Shown piece after piece: positions 43,155 through 50,526 of a DNA stretch of 64,000 nt; position 1 is the first letter of the stretch; every line of letters begins with the position of its first letter. Made by a program: the position numbers and the translations under genes. The notes under the pieces are model-generated. The model was not told where the DNA came from. It searched no databases and saw only the letters and a list, made by a program, of their open reading frames with translations. This DNA comes from Paenibacillus sp. NFR01 (lineage in GTDB: Bacteria > Bacillota > Bacilli > Paenibacillales > Paenibacillaceae): NCBI RefSeq assembly GCF_900111565.1, contig NZ_FOIK01000005.1, positions 1-64,000 of the forward strand, read 5' to 3'.

Positions 43155-43388
43155 ATGGAAATCTTTTTCAAAGTGTTGCTCCTGATTTTTTCCGTAGGTT
43201 TGATTGCGGTCGTTCTTCTGCAAAAGGGGAAAAGCGCGGGACTTTCCGGTGCCATCTCCGGCGGCGCAGAGCATCTCTTCGGTAAAACGAAAGCGCGCGG
43301 CATGGATCTCGTGCTGCAGCGGGTAACGGTAGGACTGGCGGCCGGATTCTTTATCCTGGCGATCGTCGTTGCCATTATCGTGAAATAA
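43155..43388 (+). CDS. secG: Preprotein translocase subunit SecG
   Basis: A 77-residue membrane protein of the SecYEG channel. Two hydrophobic helices (about 3-21 and 55-75) flank the conserved cytoplasmic loop QKGKSAGLSGAISGGAEHLFGKTKARG. GGAGGTGGAAGTGA precedes the ATG. secG-rnr-smpB-ssrA is a conserved Firmicute order. Confidence 0.96.
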   Translation: MEIFFKVLLLIFSVGLIAVVLLQKGKSAGLSGAISGGAEHLFGKTKARGMDLVLQRVTVGLAAGFFILAIVVAIIVK

Positions 43389-43402
43389 CTATACCTAAAG
43401 CA

Positions 43403-43448
43403 AGCCCTTTGCCCTGTTCTCTAAGGAATGGAGCAGAGGGCTTTTTTG
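43403..43448 (+). terminator. Intrinsic terminator after secG
   Basis: AAGCCCT pairs with AGGGCTT around a longer loop with a TTGC/GCAG extension, followed by six T. Confidence 0.82.
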
Positions 43449-43596
43449 TTAGGGCAATGCAGGGATGCCCGGGATTGATTTCGTGTATACTAGGGTATGA
43501 GTATATAAAGGTTAAATTTAACTCCAGCATGTACGGGCTGACCGGGATATACATATATTCGCGGCAATGCTATTGCTGCGGAGCGTTGAGGTGAAC

Positions 43597-46500
43597 ATGT
43601 TGATTACAGAACAACAACTGCTTGATTTCATGCGAGAAACGGCTTATAAGCCGCTGACCTATGATGAATTGATCAACCATTTTGCAATTGAACAACAGGC
43701 GGATTTTACGGCGTTTGAGGCACTGCTTCGCGATCTGGAGCAGGATGGAAAAATCGTGCTGACCCGCAGTGGCCGTTACGGCGTGCCGGAACGGATGGAC
43801 CTGCTCCGCGGCCGGCTGCAGGCGCATGCGAAGGGTTTTGGTTTCTTGATTCCCGACGATAAGGATCATCCCGATGTATACATTCATGCCAATGACCTGA
43901 AGGGCGCCATGAACGGCGATATCGTGCTTGCGCGCATTACGTCCCGCAGTCCTTCGGGCGGCCGGATGGAAGGCGAAGTCGTGCGCATTGTCCGCCGCGG
44001 CGTGCTGCAGACGGTCGGGGTGTTCCAAAGCTTCGAAACGTACGGTTTTGTACTGCCCGATGACAAGCGGATCAACCGCGATATTTTTGTACCCAAGGAG
44101 TCCTTCAAGGGCGCTGTGGACGGCGAGAAAGTCGTCGTGCGCATTGTGAGCTACCCGGAAGGCCGGGCGGCGGCCGAAGGGGAGATTATCGAAATTCTTG
44201 GGCATAAAGATGACCCGGGCGTCGATATTTTGTCCGTCATCCGCAAGCATCAGCTGCCGGAGGCGTTCCCCGCGGAAGTGATGGCGGAAGCGGAAGCGGC
44301 GCCGGACTCCATAACCGAAGAAGAGATCGTGGCCCAGGGCCGCCGCGACTTGCGCGGACTGAACATCGTGACCATTGACGGCGAGGATGCCAAAGACCTG
44401 GACGATGCGGTGAATGTCGAGCTTCTTCCAAACGGCCATTATAAGCTGGGCGTGCATATCGCCGATGTCGGCTATTACGTTCGCGAAGGCTCCGAACTGG
44501 ACAAGGAAGCGTACAACCGCGGATGCAGCGTTTATCTGGTCGACCGGGTCATTCCGATGCTCCCGCATCGTCTGTCCAACGGCATCTGCAGCTTGAACCC
44601 GCAGGTGGACCGGCTGACGATGTCGTGCGAGATGGAATTCAATGAACATATGAAGGTCGTCAAGCATGACGTGTTTACCAGCGTAATTCGGACCAAAGAA
44701 CGGATGACCTACACGAATGTCCGTAAAATCCTCGAGGATGAGGACCCGGAATTGCTGGAGCGGTACAGTCCGCTGATCGAAGATTTCCGTCTGATGAAAG
44801 AGCTGGCGATGAAGCTGCGCGGGGCGCGGATGCGGCGCGGCGCGGTCGATTTTGACTTCCAGGAGAGCAAAATCCTCGTCGATGAAAACGGCAAAGCATA
44901 CGATATCGTCAAACGCGAGCGTTCGGTGGCCGAGCAGATCATCGAGGAGTTTATGCTGGCTGCGAACGAGACCGTGGCGGAGCATTTCCACTGGCTGAAG
45001 GTGCCGTTCCTGTACCGGATTCACGAGGATCCGGACCCGGAGAAGCTGCAGAATTTTATGGCGTTTGCCGCCAATTTCGGCTATCACATCAAAGGCCGCG
45101 GCAATTCCGTTCATCCGCGGGCGCTGCAAAGCCTGCTGGAGGATATCCAGGGCACCAAGGAGCAGACCGTCATCAGCACGATGATGCTGCGTTCCATGAA
45201 GCAGGCGAAATACGACGCTGAGAGCACTGGTCACTTCGGGCTGGCAGCGGAATACTATTCGCATTTTACTTCGCCGATCCGCCGGTATCCCGACCTTGTC
45301 ATTCACCGCGTGATGCGCGAGGTGTTCGAGGGCGGCGGGGCGCTAACGCCGAAACGGCTGGAGTACCTGTCCAGCCGAATGCCGGACATCGCCCAGCAGT
45401 CATCCGAGCGCGAGCGCGTCGCGGTGGATGCGGAGCGGGATACGGAGCAGCTCAAGAAAGCGGAGTACATGCTGGACAAGGTGGGCGAGGAATTCGATGC
45501 CATGGTCAGCAGCGTAACCAGCTTCGGCATGTTCATCGAGCTGGATAACACCGTGGAAGGGCTGATCCGGCTCAGCAATTTGACCGACGATTATTACCAC
45601 TTCGACGAAGCCCATATGATGCTTATCGGCGAGCGGACGTCGAAGGTGTTCCGCATCGGCGACGAGGTGAAGATCCGCGTAGCCAAGGTAAATATGGACG
45701 ACCATACGATCGACTTCGAGCTGGTCGATATGAAGCCGCGCGCGGCGGGCGAGCATCGCAGCTATACCGGCCGATCCGGCGGGTTTGGCTTTGGCGGCAA
45801 AAAAGGCGGCGCTCCCGGCAAGTTTGCCGGCAAAGCCGGTAAGGGCAAAGCCGGGGAGGCCCGGGGCGGCAAAGGCGGAAAAGCCGCCAAGAACGGCAAG
45901 CCCGGCGGCAAAGGGAAGCCGGGCAAAGGCGGCGGCTCCGGCTTCGCCGGCGAGCCGCGGGGAAGCTGGCTGCCCGCAGGTACGGGCAGCCCGGAAGGCG
46001 GCGCCGGTGCAGGCGCCGCTGACAGTGCGCCGGCCGCGGGCGAACGCGGCGGCGAAAGCAATGCCGGCGGCGGAAGCGGCCGCCGGCGCAAAGGCGGCCC
46101 GGCCGAAGCGGCGCGCCGGGCCTTTGAGGTCCTGGAGCGCGGCGGAGGCGCTCCAGGAGGCAGCGGCGCCGGGCGGAGCCGCGCCGGAGACGGCGGAAGC
46201 GGTGCCGCGGGGCGCGGCATCAGCTTCAGCTTCGGCTCCGGCAAGGGCGGCTACGGCGCCGACACGGGCGAGCTGCGCGGCGTCGACTCGAGCACGCGCT
46301 TCCGCAGCCGCGAGGACCGCGGCGGCAGCTTCGGTGCGGGCGGCGGCACCGGCGAGCGCACAGCCGGCGGCAAAGGCAAGAGCCGCCGCACGAAAAAGAA
46401 CCCTAGCGGCGTATTCAGCCCTTCGGCAGCTCCGGCCCCGGAGGGCCAGGCCGAAGGCGGTACCCGCCGCAAGAAGAAAAAGAAGAAATCCAAGGAATAG
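43597..46500 (+). CDS. rnr: Ribonuclease R with a long glycine/lysine-rich C-terminal tail
   Basis: A 967-residue 3'-5' exoribonuclease, against about 780 in B. subtilis. Order: N-terminal winged helix (about 1-65), cold-shock domains (about 70-230), RNB catalytic domain (about 250-590) with the metal-binding Asp cluster in TIDGEDAKDLDDAVNVE, and S1 domain (about 630-715). The last 250 residues, from about 718, are low-complexity, rich in Gly, Ala, Lys, Arg, Ser and Glu, ending in a lysine run (RRKKKKKKSKE). ATG 43597 follows TTGAGGTGAAC. RNase R works with SmpB-tmRNA on non-stop mRNA, and both are encoded next door. The tail's length is unusual. Confidence 0.95.
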   Translation: MLITEQQLLDFMRETAYKPLTYDELINHFAIEQQADFTAFEALLRDLEQDGKIVLTRSGRYGVPERMDLLRGRLQAHAKGFGFLIPDDKDHPDVYIHANDLKGAMNGDIVLARITSRSPSGGRMEGEVVRIVRRGVLQTVGVFQSFETYGFVLPDDKRINRDIFVPKESFKGAVDGEKVVVRIVSYPEGRAAAEGEIIEILGHKDDPGVDILSVIRKHQLPEAFPAEVMAEAEAAPDSITEEEIVAQGRRDLRGLNIVTIDGEDAKDLDDAVNVELLPNGHYKLGVHIADVGYYVREGSELDKEAYNRGCSVYLVDRVIPMLPHRLSNGICSLNPQVDRLTMSCEMEFNEHMKVVKHDVFTSVIRTKERMTYTNVRKILEDEDPELLERYSPLIEDFRLMKELAMKLRGARMRRGAVDFDFQESKILVDENGKAYDIVKRERSVAEQIIEEFMLAANETVAEHFHWLKVPFLYRIHEDPDPEKLQNFMAFAANFGYHIKGRGNSVHPRALQSLLEDIQGTKEQTVISTMMLRSMKQAKYDAESTGHFGLAAEYYSHFTSPIRRYPDLVIHRVMREVFEGGGALTPKRLEYLSSRMPDIAQQSSERERVAVDAERDTEQLKKAEYMLDKVGEEFDAMVSSVTSFGMFIELDNTVEGLIRLSNLTDDYYHFDEAHMMLIGERTSKVFRIGDEVKIRVAKVNMDDHTIDFELVDMKPRAAGEHRSYTGRSGGFGFGGKKGGAPGKFAGKAGKGKAGEARGGKGGKAAKNGKPGGKGKPGKGGGSGFAGEPRGSWLPAGTGSPEGGAGAGAADSAPAAGERGGESNAGGGSGRRRKGGPAEAARRAFEVLERGGGAPGGSGAGRSRAGDGGSGAAGRGISFSFGSGKGGYGADTGELRGVDSSTRFRSREDRGGSFGAGGGTGERTAGGKGKSRRTKKNPSGVFSPSAAPAPEGQAEGGTRRKKKKKKSKE

Positions 46501-46520
46501 GATTTCTTCCCCATACCTCC

Positions 46521-46554
46521 AAGCGCCAGGCCTTCGGGTCTGGCGCTTTCTTTT
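46521..46554 (+). terminator. Intrinsic terminator after rnr
   Basis: AAGCGCCAGGCC pairs with GGTCTGGCGCTT through a TTCG tetraloop, followed by TCTTTT. Confidence 0.9.
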
Positions 46555-46561
46555 CCACAAC

Positions 46562-46676
46562 CAACTTCCTGACAACCAGTTGTCAAAAAGGAATGTTATG
46601 ATATAAATGTAAGCGTTTTCTTTATTTTGGATTATGCAGTAAGAAACTTCAACTTCCTGACAACCTGTTGTCAAAA
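46562..46676 (+). promoter_or_regulatory. Promoter flanked by two 27-bp operator-like repeats, with a cre site
   Basis: Two 27-base direct repeats (46562-46588 and 46650-46676), differing at one base and 88 bases apart, each hold the palindrome TGACAAC-NN-GTTGTCA. In the first copy the right half forms a -35 (TTGTCA, 46580-46585), 16 bases before TATAAA (46602-46607). TGTAAGCGTTTTCT (46608-46621) matches the CcpA cre consensus at every defined position and lies over the start point. This is the layout of a repressed, catabolite-controlled sugar promoter, but the next gene is smpB. The cognate regulator is unknown. Confidence 0.6.
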
Positions 46677-46749
46677 TGGGCGCTTTTTGTGGGACGGCTG
46701 GCCTTCGATTTTTTAAATTAAACTGTACAGGGAAACGCTTTAGCCTTCC

Positions 46750-46779
46750 TTGCGTTTGCGTGAGCGCTTTTGTTACAAT
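46750..46779 (+). promoter_or_regulatory. Probable smpB promoter
   Basis: TTGCGT (46750-46755) and TACAAT (46774-46779) are 18 bases apart, about 87 bases before the smpB start. It is a fair sigma-A match and would drive smpB independently of the regulated promoter upstream. Confidence 0.45.
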
Positions 46780-46865
46780 AGAGGTCGGACGTTTGGGAAG
46801 GATTCCGTTTGGCCGCAGAACCAGCGCATTCAGACGCCGCAATATGTTTTCAAGGAGTGATTGTG

Positions 46866-47345
46866 ATGGGTAAAAAGGCAGACGGGAAAGTGCTCGCCCA
46901 GAACAAAAAAGCTTCCCATGATTATTTTATCGAGGATACCTACGAGGCGGGCATGGTGCTGACGGGAACCGAAATTAAATCGCTGCGAAACGGCCGGGCC
47001 AATATCGGCGATGCGTTTGCGACGATCCGCGGCGGGGAGATTTTTGTGCACAACATGCACATCAGCCCGTTCGAGCAGGGCAACCGCGCCAATCCGGACG
47101 ATCCGACGCGCACGCGCAAGCTGCTGCTGCACAAGGAGCAGATCAGCAAGCTGCTTGGACATTCCAAGCAAGAGGGCTATACGATTGTTCCGCTGAAGGT
47201 GTATGTCCGCAACGGCTACGCCAAGCTGCTGCTCGGCATCGGCAAAGGGAAGAAGCAATACGACAAACGCGATTCCGCCGCTAAACGCGACGCGCAGCGC
47301 GACATCCAGCGGGCCCTGCGGGAGAAACAGAAGGTCGCGAGGTAA
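46866..47345 (+). CDS. smpB: SsrA-binding protein SmpB
   Basis: A 159-residue protein that binds tmRNA and brings it to stalled ribosomes. The conserved beta-barrel motif AGMVLTGTEIKSLRNGRANIGD is at about 25-46 and the basic C-terminal tail (KRDSAAKRDAQRDIQRALRE) enters the mRNA channel. ATG 46866 follows AAGGAGTGATTGTG. The tmRNA gene begins 178 bases downstream. Confidence 0.97.
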   Translation: MGKKADGKVLAQNKKASHDYFIEDTYEAGMVLTGTEIKSLRNGRANIGDAFATIRGGEIFVHNMHISPFEQGNRANPDDPTRTRKLLLHKEQISKLLGHSKQEGYTIVPLKVYVRNGYAKLLLGIGKGKKQYDKRDSAAKRDAQRDIQRALREKQKVAR

Positions 47346-47379
47346 CTGCCAAACTCCGCCTGCGTTTCCTGCAACATCT

Positions 47380-47409
47380 TTGTGATTATGCTGCAAAATG
47401 TGATATACT
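47380..47409 (+). promoter_or_regulatory. Probable ssrA promoter
   Basis: TTGTGA (47380-47385) and TATACT (47404-47409) are 18 bases apart. A start near 47416 would give a precursor about 108 bases longer than mature tmRNA at the 5' end, to be removed by processing. Confidence 0.5.
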
Positions 47410-47523
47410 CTTTCTTGTAGCACTAATGCTTCAAGTGATCCTGCGCCTTTCAGGCGGAGATTGTCACGGGGATGGATCGACTTTTGCCGGCGATTCCGTT
47501 CATCCAAGAAGCCCTTATAATGA

Positions 47524-47884
47524 GGGGCCGTTTTTGGATTCGACGGGGGTAGTTCGAGCATGGATAGCGAGTAGTGGGGACGCGTCCGCTTCATCAACGC
47601 TAAAGCCAATTAAACGGCAAACAAAACAACAACTTAGCTTTCGCAGCTTAATAACCTGTGAGCTAGCTCCTACCTTCCATCGCCCATGTGGCGGGCTAGG
47701 GGCTCAACTTTAGTGGGATACGCCGTCTGGTCTCCGCCTGGGGTCAACGGAAGAAGATAATCAGGCTGACCCAACGTATAGCCGGTTACGGGGCGCTACT
47801 CGGGTGACATCAAAACTGTAACTACACTCGTAGAAGTCTGTGTGGCGTTGCCTTCGGACAGGGGTTCGACTCCCCTCGGCTCCA
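47524..47884 (+). ncRNA. ssrA: Transfer-messenger RNA (tmRNA)
   Basis: The 5' end GGGGCCG pairs with CGGCTCC at the 3' end, making the tRNA-Ala-like acceptor. The T arm GGGGTTCGACTCCCC is near 47861-47875. CCA is not encoded (TAT follows). The tag frame begins at GGC 47616 and ends at TAA 47649-47651, encoding GKQNNNLAFAA, so the full tag is AGKQNNNLAFAA with the alanine from charging. tmRNA frees stalled ribosomes and marks the broken protein for proteases such as ClpXP; clpP is at 34608. Confidence 0.96.
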
Positions 47885-47896
47885 TATGGAGTAAGT

Positions 47897-47934
47897 AAAA
47901 AGCCATCAGCCAGTATTCTGGCTGGTGGCTTTTT
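47897..47934 (+). terminator. Intrinsic terminator of ssrA
   Basis: AAAAAGCCATCAGCCAG and CTGGCTGGTGGCTTTTT form a long stem with loop TATT. Confidence 0.93.
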
Positions 47935-47977
47935 GGTATGTGTTGAATTCCGGCCTAGAGTTCAATCAGCTTTAAAG

Positions 47978-48006
47978 TTGTAACTCAGCCCCAGTTATGT
48001 TATAGT
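47978..48006 (+). promoter_or_regulatory. Sigma-A promoter of the cold-shock gene
   Basis: TTGTAA and TATAGT are separated by 17 bases. The predicted start near 48013 leaves a leader of about 127 bases before the csp ATG, containing the hairpin at 48033-48092. Confidence 0.7.
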
Positions 48007-48032
48007 TAGTTTATTGGAATTTCGACCTGAGT

Positions 48033-48092
48033 CACATATTGTAGAGGGTTATAATTTTGATTCTATAACCTTGTACAATATGTGATTTTTTT
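48033..48092 (+). promoter_or_regulatory. Terminator-like hairpin in the csp leader
   Basis: Arms 48033-48054 (beginning CACATATTGTA) and 48063-48084 (ending TACAATATGTG) pair over 22 positions with 19 Watson-Crick pairs and one G-U pair. The loop is TTTTGATT, and ATTTTTTTT follows. It lies between the csp promoter and its ribosome site (GGAGGT), so it would end transcription unless opened. The AT-rich stem should be temperature-sensitive. Control of csp by this structure is inferred. Confidence 0.6.
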
Positions 48093-48139
48093 TGGAATTT
48101 GAAGATCATGTACAAATACAAATATGGAGGTAATAAATC

Positions 48140-48340
48140 ATGGAAAAAGGAACAGTTAAGTGGTTTAACGCAGACAAGGGCTTTGGATTTATCGAGGTTG
48201 AAGGCGGCAGTGACGTATTCGTTCACTTCAGTGCAATCGTTAGCGACGGTTTCAAATCGTTGGACGAAGGTCAACGCGTTGAATTTAACGTAGTCCAAGG
48301 CAACCGCGGCCCACAAGCCGAGAATGTTGTTAAACTGTAA
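48140..48340 (+). CDS. Cold-shock protein (CspA/CspB family)
   Basis: A 66-residue single cold-shock domain. RNP1 (KGFGFIEV) is at about 13-20 and RNP2 (VFVHFSAI) at about 26-33, the nucleic-acid-binding motifs. Such proteins melt RNA structure and act as RNA chaperones and antiterminators. ATGGAGGTAATAAATC precedes the ATG. A terminator follows, then a YdjO-like gene, so this may be a small cold-response pair. Confidence 0.96.
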   Translation: MEKGTVKWFNADKGFGFIEVEGGSDVFVHFSAIVSDGFKSLDEGQRVEFNVVQGNRGPQAENVVKL

Positions 48341-48353
48341 AACTGCTGTTCGG

Positions 48354-48383
48354 AAGCCCCAAACTTGACGTTGGGGCTTTTTC
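48354..48383 (+). terminator. Intrinsic terminator after the csp gene
   Basis: AAGCCCCAA pairs with TTGGGGCTT, loop ACTTGACG, followed by TTTTC. Confidence 0.9.
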
Positions 48384-48420
48384 TTCGCTCATTATTCCAA
48401 AAGGGAAAGAAGGATGCCGC

Positions 48421-48633
48421 TTGTACTATTCACGGAAAAGACTGCTGATTGATCTTCCAGAGGAAATGACAACGATATGGTCATGCACCAATGATAAGTG
48501 CAACGGCTGGACGAGAGATAATTTTGTATTTTCGATTCAACCGCTCTGTGGCCAGTGCAATTCCTTAATGGAAAAAAGCGAGAAGATGCTGCCGATACTG
48601 GCGAATACAAGTCCAACTCAGACCAAACGCTAA
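48421..48633 (+). CDS. Cold-inducible YdjO-like zinc-ribbon protein
   Basis: A 70-residue protein starting at TTG (MYYSRKRLLIDLPEE). Two cysteine pairs, CTNDKC and CGQC, 31 residues apart, suggest a zinc ribbon; the stretch GWTRDNFVFSIQPLCGQC resembles the YdjO family, described as cold-inducible in B. subtilis. AAGAAGGATG precedes the start; the nearby ATG at 48414 is out of frame. Its place right after a cold-shock gene supports the call. Function unknown. Confidence 0.72.
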   Translation: MYYSRKRLLIDLPEEMTTIWSCTNDKCNGWTRDNFVFSIQPLCGQCNSLMEKSEKMLPILANTSPTQTKR

Positions 48634-48652
48634 ATTAAGCGAGGATCACTGA

Positions 48653-48679
48653 AGGCACCTTACGGGGTGTCTTTTTTTC
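48653..48679 (+). terminator. Intrinsic terminator after the YdjO-like gene
   Basis: AGGCACC pairs with GGGTGTCT around TTACG, followed by a T run. Confidence 0.75.
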
Positions 48680-48803
48680 ATTTCTGAAGATATTCTTTTT
48701 CCCGAAAAATAAAGCGATCATACGTTCGTGAAATCCGTTTATTTCCTTCAATTATTGTGTATAATAAAGCTGACTGACCAACTTGTTCCAAAGGGGATGA
48801 AGC

Positions 48804-49232
48804 ATGATGTCAATCCGTTTGAACCCGTATTTTGTTATTAATGGACACTCGAGAGAAGCCCTTTATTTCTATGAAAAAGCGCTGCGCGGAAGCGTGGTCG
48901 GAATCATGACGTTCGGGGATTTGCCGGAAGATCCAAATCATCCGCTGACCGATGAGATGAAGGCCCTTGTAATGCATGCGCATTTGAAGGTCGGTGATGC
49001 GGATCTCATGTTCTCCGATACTTTTCCGGGTACGTCGCATCAGGCGGACGGGGATACGGTTCAGATTGCCATCCATCCTACGGAAGAGTCGGACGCGCGG
49101 GAGATTTTCGCCGCACTGGGAGACGGCGGCCAAGTGTTCATGCCGCTGCAAAAGACGGATTGGAGCCCTTTGTATGGGATTGTGAAGGACAAGTTCGGTG
49201 TTACTTTTCAGATCAATGTTGCGGGGGTATGA
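48804..49232 (+). CDS. VOC-family protein, PhnB-like
   Basis: A 142-residue protein of the glyoxalase/bleomycin-resistance (VOC) fold, PhnB-like subgroup: LNPYFVINGHSREALYFYEKAL at the start and LYGIVKDKFGVTFQINV at the end. These proteins use paired beta-alpha-beta-beta-beta modules and often bind a metal; the substrate is unknown. The tandem ATG codons (48804, 48807) follow AAAGGGGATG. TATAAT at 48760-48765 may be its -10. The next VOC gene begins three bases after its stop, so they form an operon. Confidence 0.85.
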   Translation: MMSIRLNPYFVINGHSREALYFYEKALRGSVVGIMTFGDLPEDPNHPLTDEMKALVMHAHLKVGDADLMFSDTFPGTSHQADGDTVQIAIHPTEESDAREIFAALGDGGQVFMPLQKTDWSPLYGIVKDKFGVTFQINVAGV

Positions 49233-49235
49233 TGG

Positions 49236-50153
49236 ATGACAAATACGAACTCCAAGATCGTTCCGCATATTTGGTATAACAAAGAAGCGGTCGAAGCCGC
49301 TAACTTTTACGCCGCTGTTTTTCCCGAATCCAAGGTTACGAGTGTGACAACCCTTCATGACACGCCGTCGGGCGACTGCGATCAAGTCTCTTTTGAAATA
49401 TGGGGACAGAAGTTTATGGCCATCAGCGCAGGGCCGTATTTTAAGCTGAATCCGTCTGTGTCTTTCTTCGTTAATTTTGATCCGTCACGCGAAAAGGACG
49501 CTGCACAGAAATTAGACGAGGTCTGGAACAAATTATCTGAGGGCGGACAGGCACTTATGCCGCTTGATAAGTACCCATTCAGTGAGCGGTATGGCTGGAT
49601 TCAGGATAAATTCGGCGTGTCCTGGCAGCTGATGCTTACGAATCCGGAAGGCGAGGAGCGTCCGGCGATTATTCCATCGTTTTTGTTTGTGGGGGATCAA
49701 TGCGGCAGGGCAGAAGAGGCCATGACTCTCTATTTGTCCGTATTTGGCAACTCGCGGCAGGGGGCGATTGTCCGCTATCCGCAAAGCATGGAGCCTGACC
49801 GGGAAGGAAACATTATGTTTTCTGACTTTATGCTGGAGAATCAGTGGTTCACTGCCATGGACAGCGCGCACAATCATCAATTCCGTTTCAACGAAGCGAT
49901 TTCTTTTATGGTGAAATGCGATTCGCAAGAGGAGATTGATCACTACTGGGAGAAGCTTTCCGCGGTTCCCGAAGCGGAACAATGCGGCTGGCTGACCGAT
50001 CCGTTTGGCGTGTCGTGGCAGATTGTTCCGGCGGAGATGGACGAGATGCTGGGGAAAGGTACACCGGAGCAAATTGCGCGTGTGACGAAGGCTTTTCTGC
50101 AGATGAAAAAATTCGACCTTGCCGCACTGCGTGAGGCTTATCGGGGCGGGTGA
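49236..50153 (+). CDS. Two-domain VOC-family protein, PhnB-like
   Basis: A 305-residue protein with two PhnB-like VOC modules (about 4-140 and 150-270). Both contain the recurring pattern of a WYNKEAVEAANFYAAVFPES-type start and a GWIQDKFGVSWQL or GWLTDPFGVSWQI end. Proteins of this type are often named 3-demethylubiquinone-9 3-methyltransferase, but they lack a methyltransferase fold and that name is probably wrong. ATG follows GGGGGTATGATGG, in an operon with the single-domain VOC gene. Confidence 0.85.
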   Translation: MTNTNSKIVPHIWYNKEAVEAANFYAAVFPESKVTSVTTLHDTPSGDCDQVSFEIWGQKFMAISAGPYFKLNPSVSFFVNFDPSREKDAAQKLDEVWNKLSEGGQALMPLDKYPFSERYGWIQDKFGVSWQLMLTNPEGEERPAIIPSFLFVGDQCGRAEEAMTLYLSVFGNSRQGAIVRYPQSMEPDREGNIMFSDFMLENQWFTAMDSAHNHQFRFNEAISFMVKCDSQEEIDHYWEKLSAVPEAEQCGWLTDPFGVSWQIVPAEMDEMLGKGTPEQIARVTKAFLQMKKFDLAALREAYRGG

Positions 50154-50202
50154 GAGCGTAACCCTTAGCGCTCTATCAGGGATAGCATAGTTACAGTAAT
50201 GC

Positions 50203-50238
50203 AAAAAGCGATGAGAGCAAAGCCTCACCGCTTTTTTT
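50203..50238 (+). terminator. Intrinsic terminator after the VOC genes
   Basis: AAAAAGCGATGAG pairs with CCTCACCGCTTTTT with one mismatch, and more T follow. Confidence 0.8.
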
Positions 50239-50306
50239 GATGTATGCTGCAGCCCACGCCTATGGTCGGCGGAAGTGGAGCTATAATTTTTTATGGAAGT
50301 TAGTGA

Positions 50307-50356
50307 GCCGGTTGAGCGGAAGGTAGGGTTACGTCTCGTGGTCATCCTCAACCGGC
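50307..50356. repeat. Perfect 10-bp inverted repeat below the small-peptide gene
   Basis: GCCGGTTGAG (50307-50316) and CTCAACCGGC (50347-50356) are perfect complements separated by 30 bases. It lies 25 bases beyond the stop of the 24-residue gene on the minus strand and could fold at the 3' end of its message. There is no T run, so it is not a standard terminator. Confidence 0.5.
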
Positions 50357-50380
50357 GCAGACAGGCTTAAAACTTATGGG

Positions 50381-50455
50381 TTAGCTTCTGCGTTTGGTAA
50401 GATATTGACTGCCAAACACAACGATCAGACCCAGTGCACACAATGCGATACCCAT
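50381..50455 (-). CDS. Small membrane peptide of 24 residues
   Basis: The frame encodes one hydrophobic helix (GIALCALGLIVVFG) and a basic tail (KRRS), a typical shape for tiny membrane peptides and type I toxins. A GGGAGG ribosome site (about 50466-50471) stands nine bases before the ATG. An extended -10, TGGTATAAT on the minus strand (50480-50488), gives a start point near 50473, so promoter, ribosome site and frame are tightly packed. I do not recognise a family, and function is unknown. Confidence 0.6.
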   Translation of the reverse strand: MGIALCALGLIVVFGSQYLTKRRS

Positions 50456-50479
50456 AATATCAAACCTCCCTCTAGGAAA

Positions 50480-50488
50480 TTATACCAG
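50480..50488 (-). promoter_or_regulatory. Extended -10 promoter of the small membrane peptide
   Basis: On the minus strand the sequence is TGGTATAAT, a perfect -10 with the TGN extension. The -35 (TTTATG, 17 bases upstream) is poor, as is usual for extended -10 promoters. The leader would be about 18 bases, mostly ribosome site. Confidence 0.6.
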
Positions 50489-50526
50489 TTACTCCGGATA
50501 ACATAAACAATATTGGAGGTAGTCCA

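Noticed and set aside
45400..46842. Long open frame on the minus strand over the rnr tail, and a second plus frame at 45785-46606
   Set aside because: Both come from the GC-rich, low-complexity sequence of the RNase R tail. They have alanine- and proline-rich translations, no ribosome site and no known domain, while the rnr frame is continuous with its S1 domain.
47426..47713. 95-codon frame over the start of tmRNA
   Set aside because: It overlaps the structured 5' half of ssrA and shows no protein-like pattern.
49236..50153. Ubiquinone methyltransferase function for the two-domain VOC protein
   Set aside because: The name is common in databases for PhnB-like proteins, but the sequence shows two VOC modules and no SAM-binding motif.
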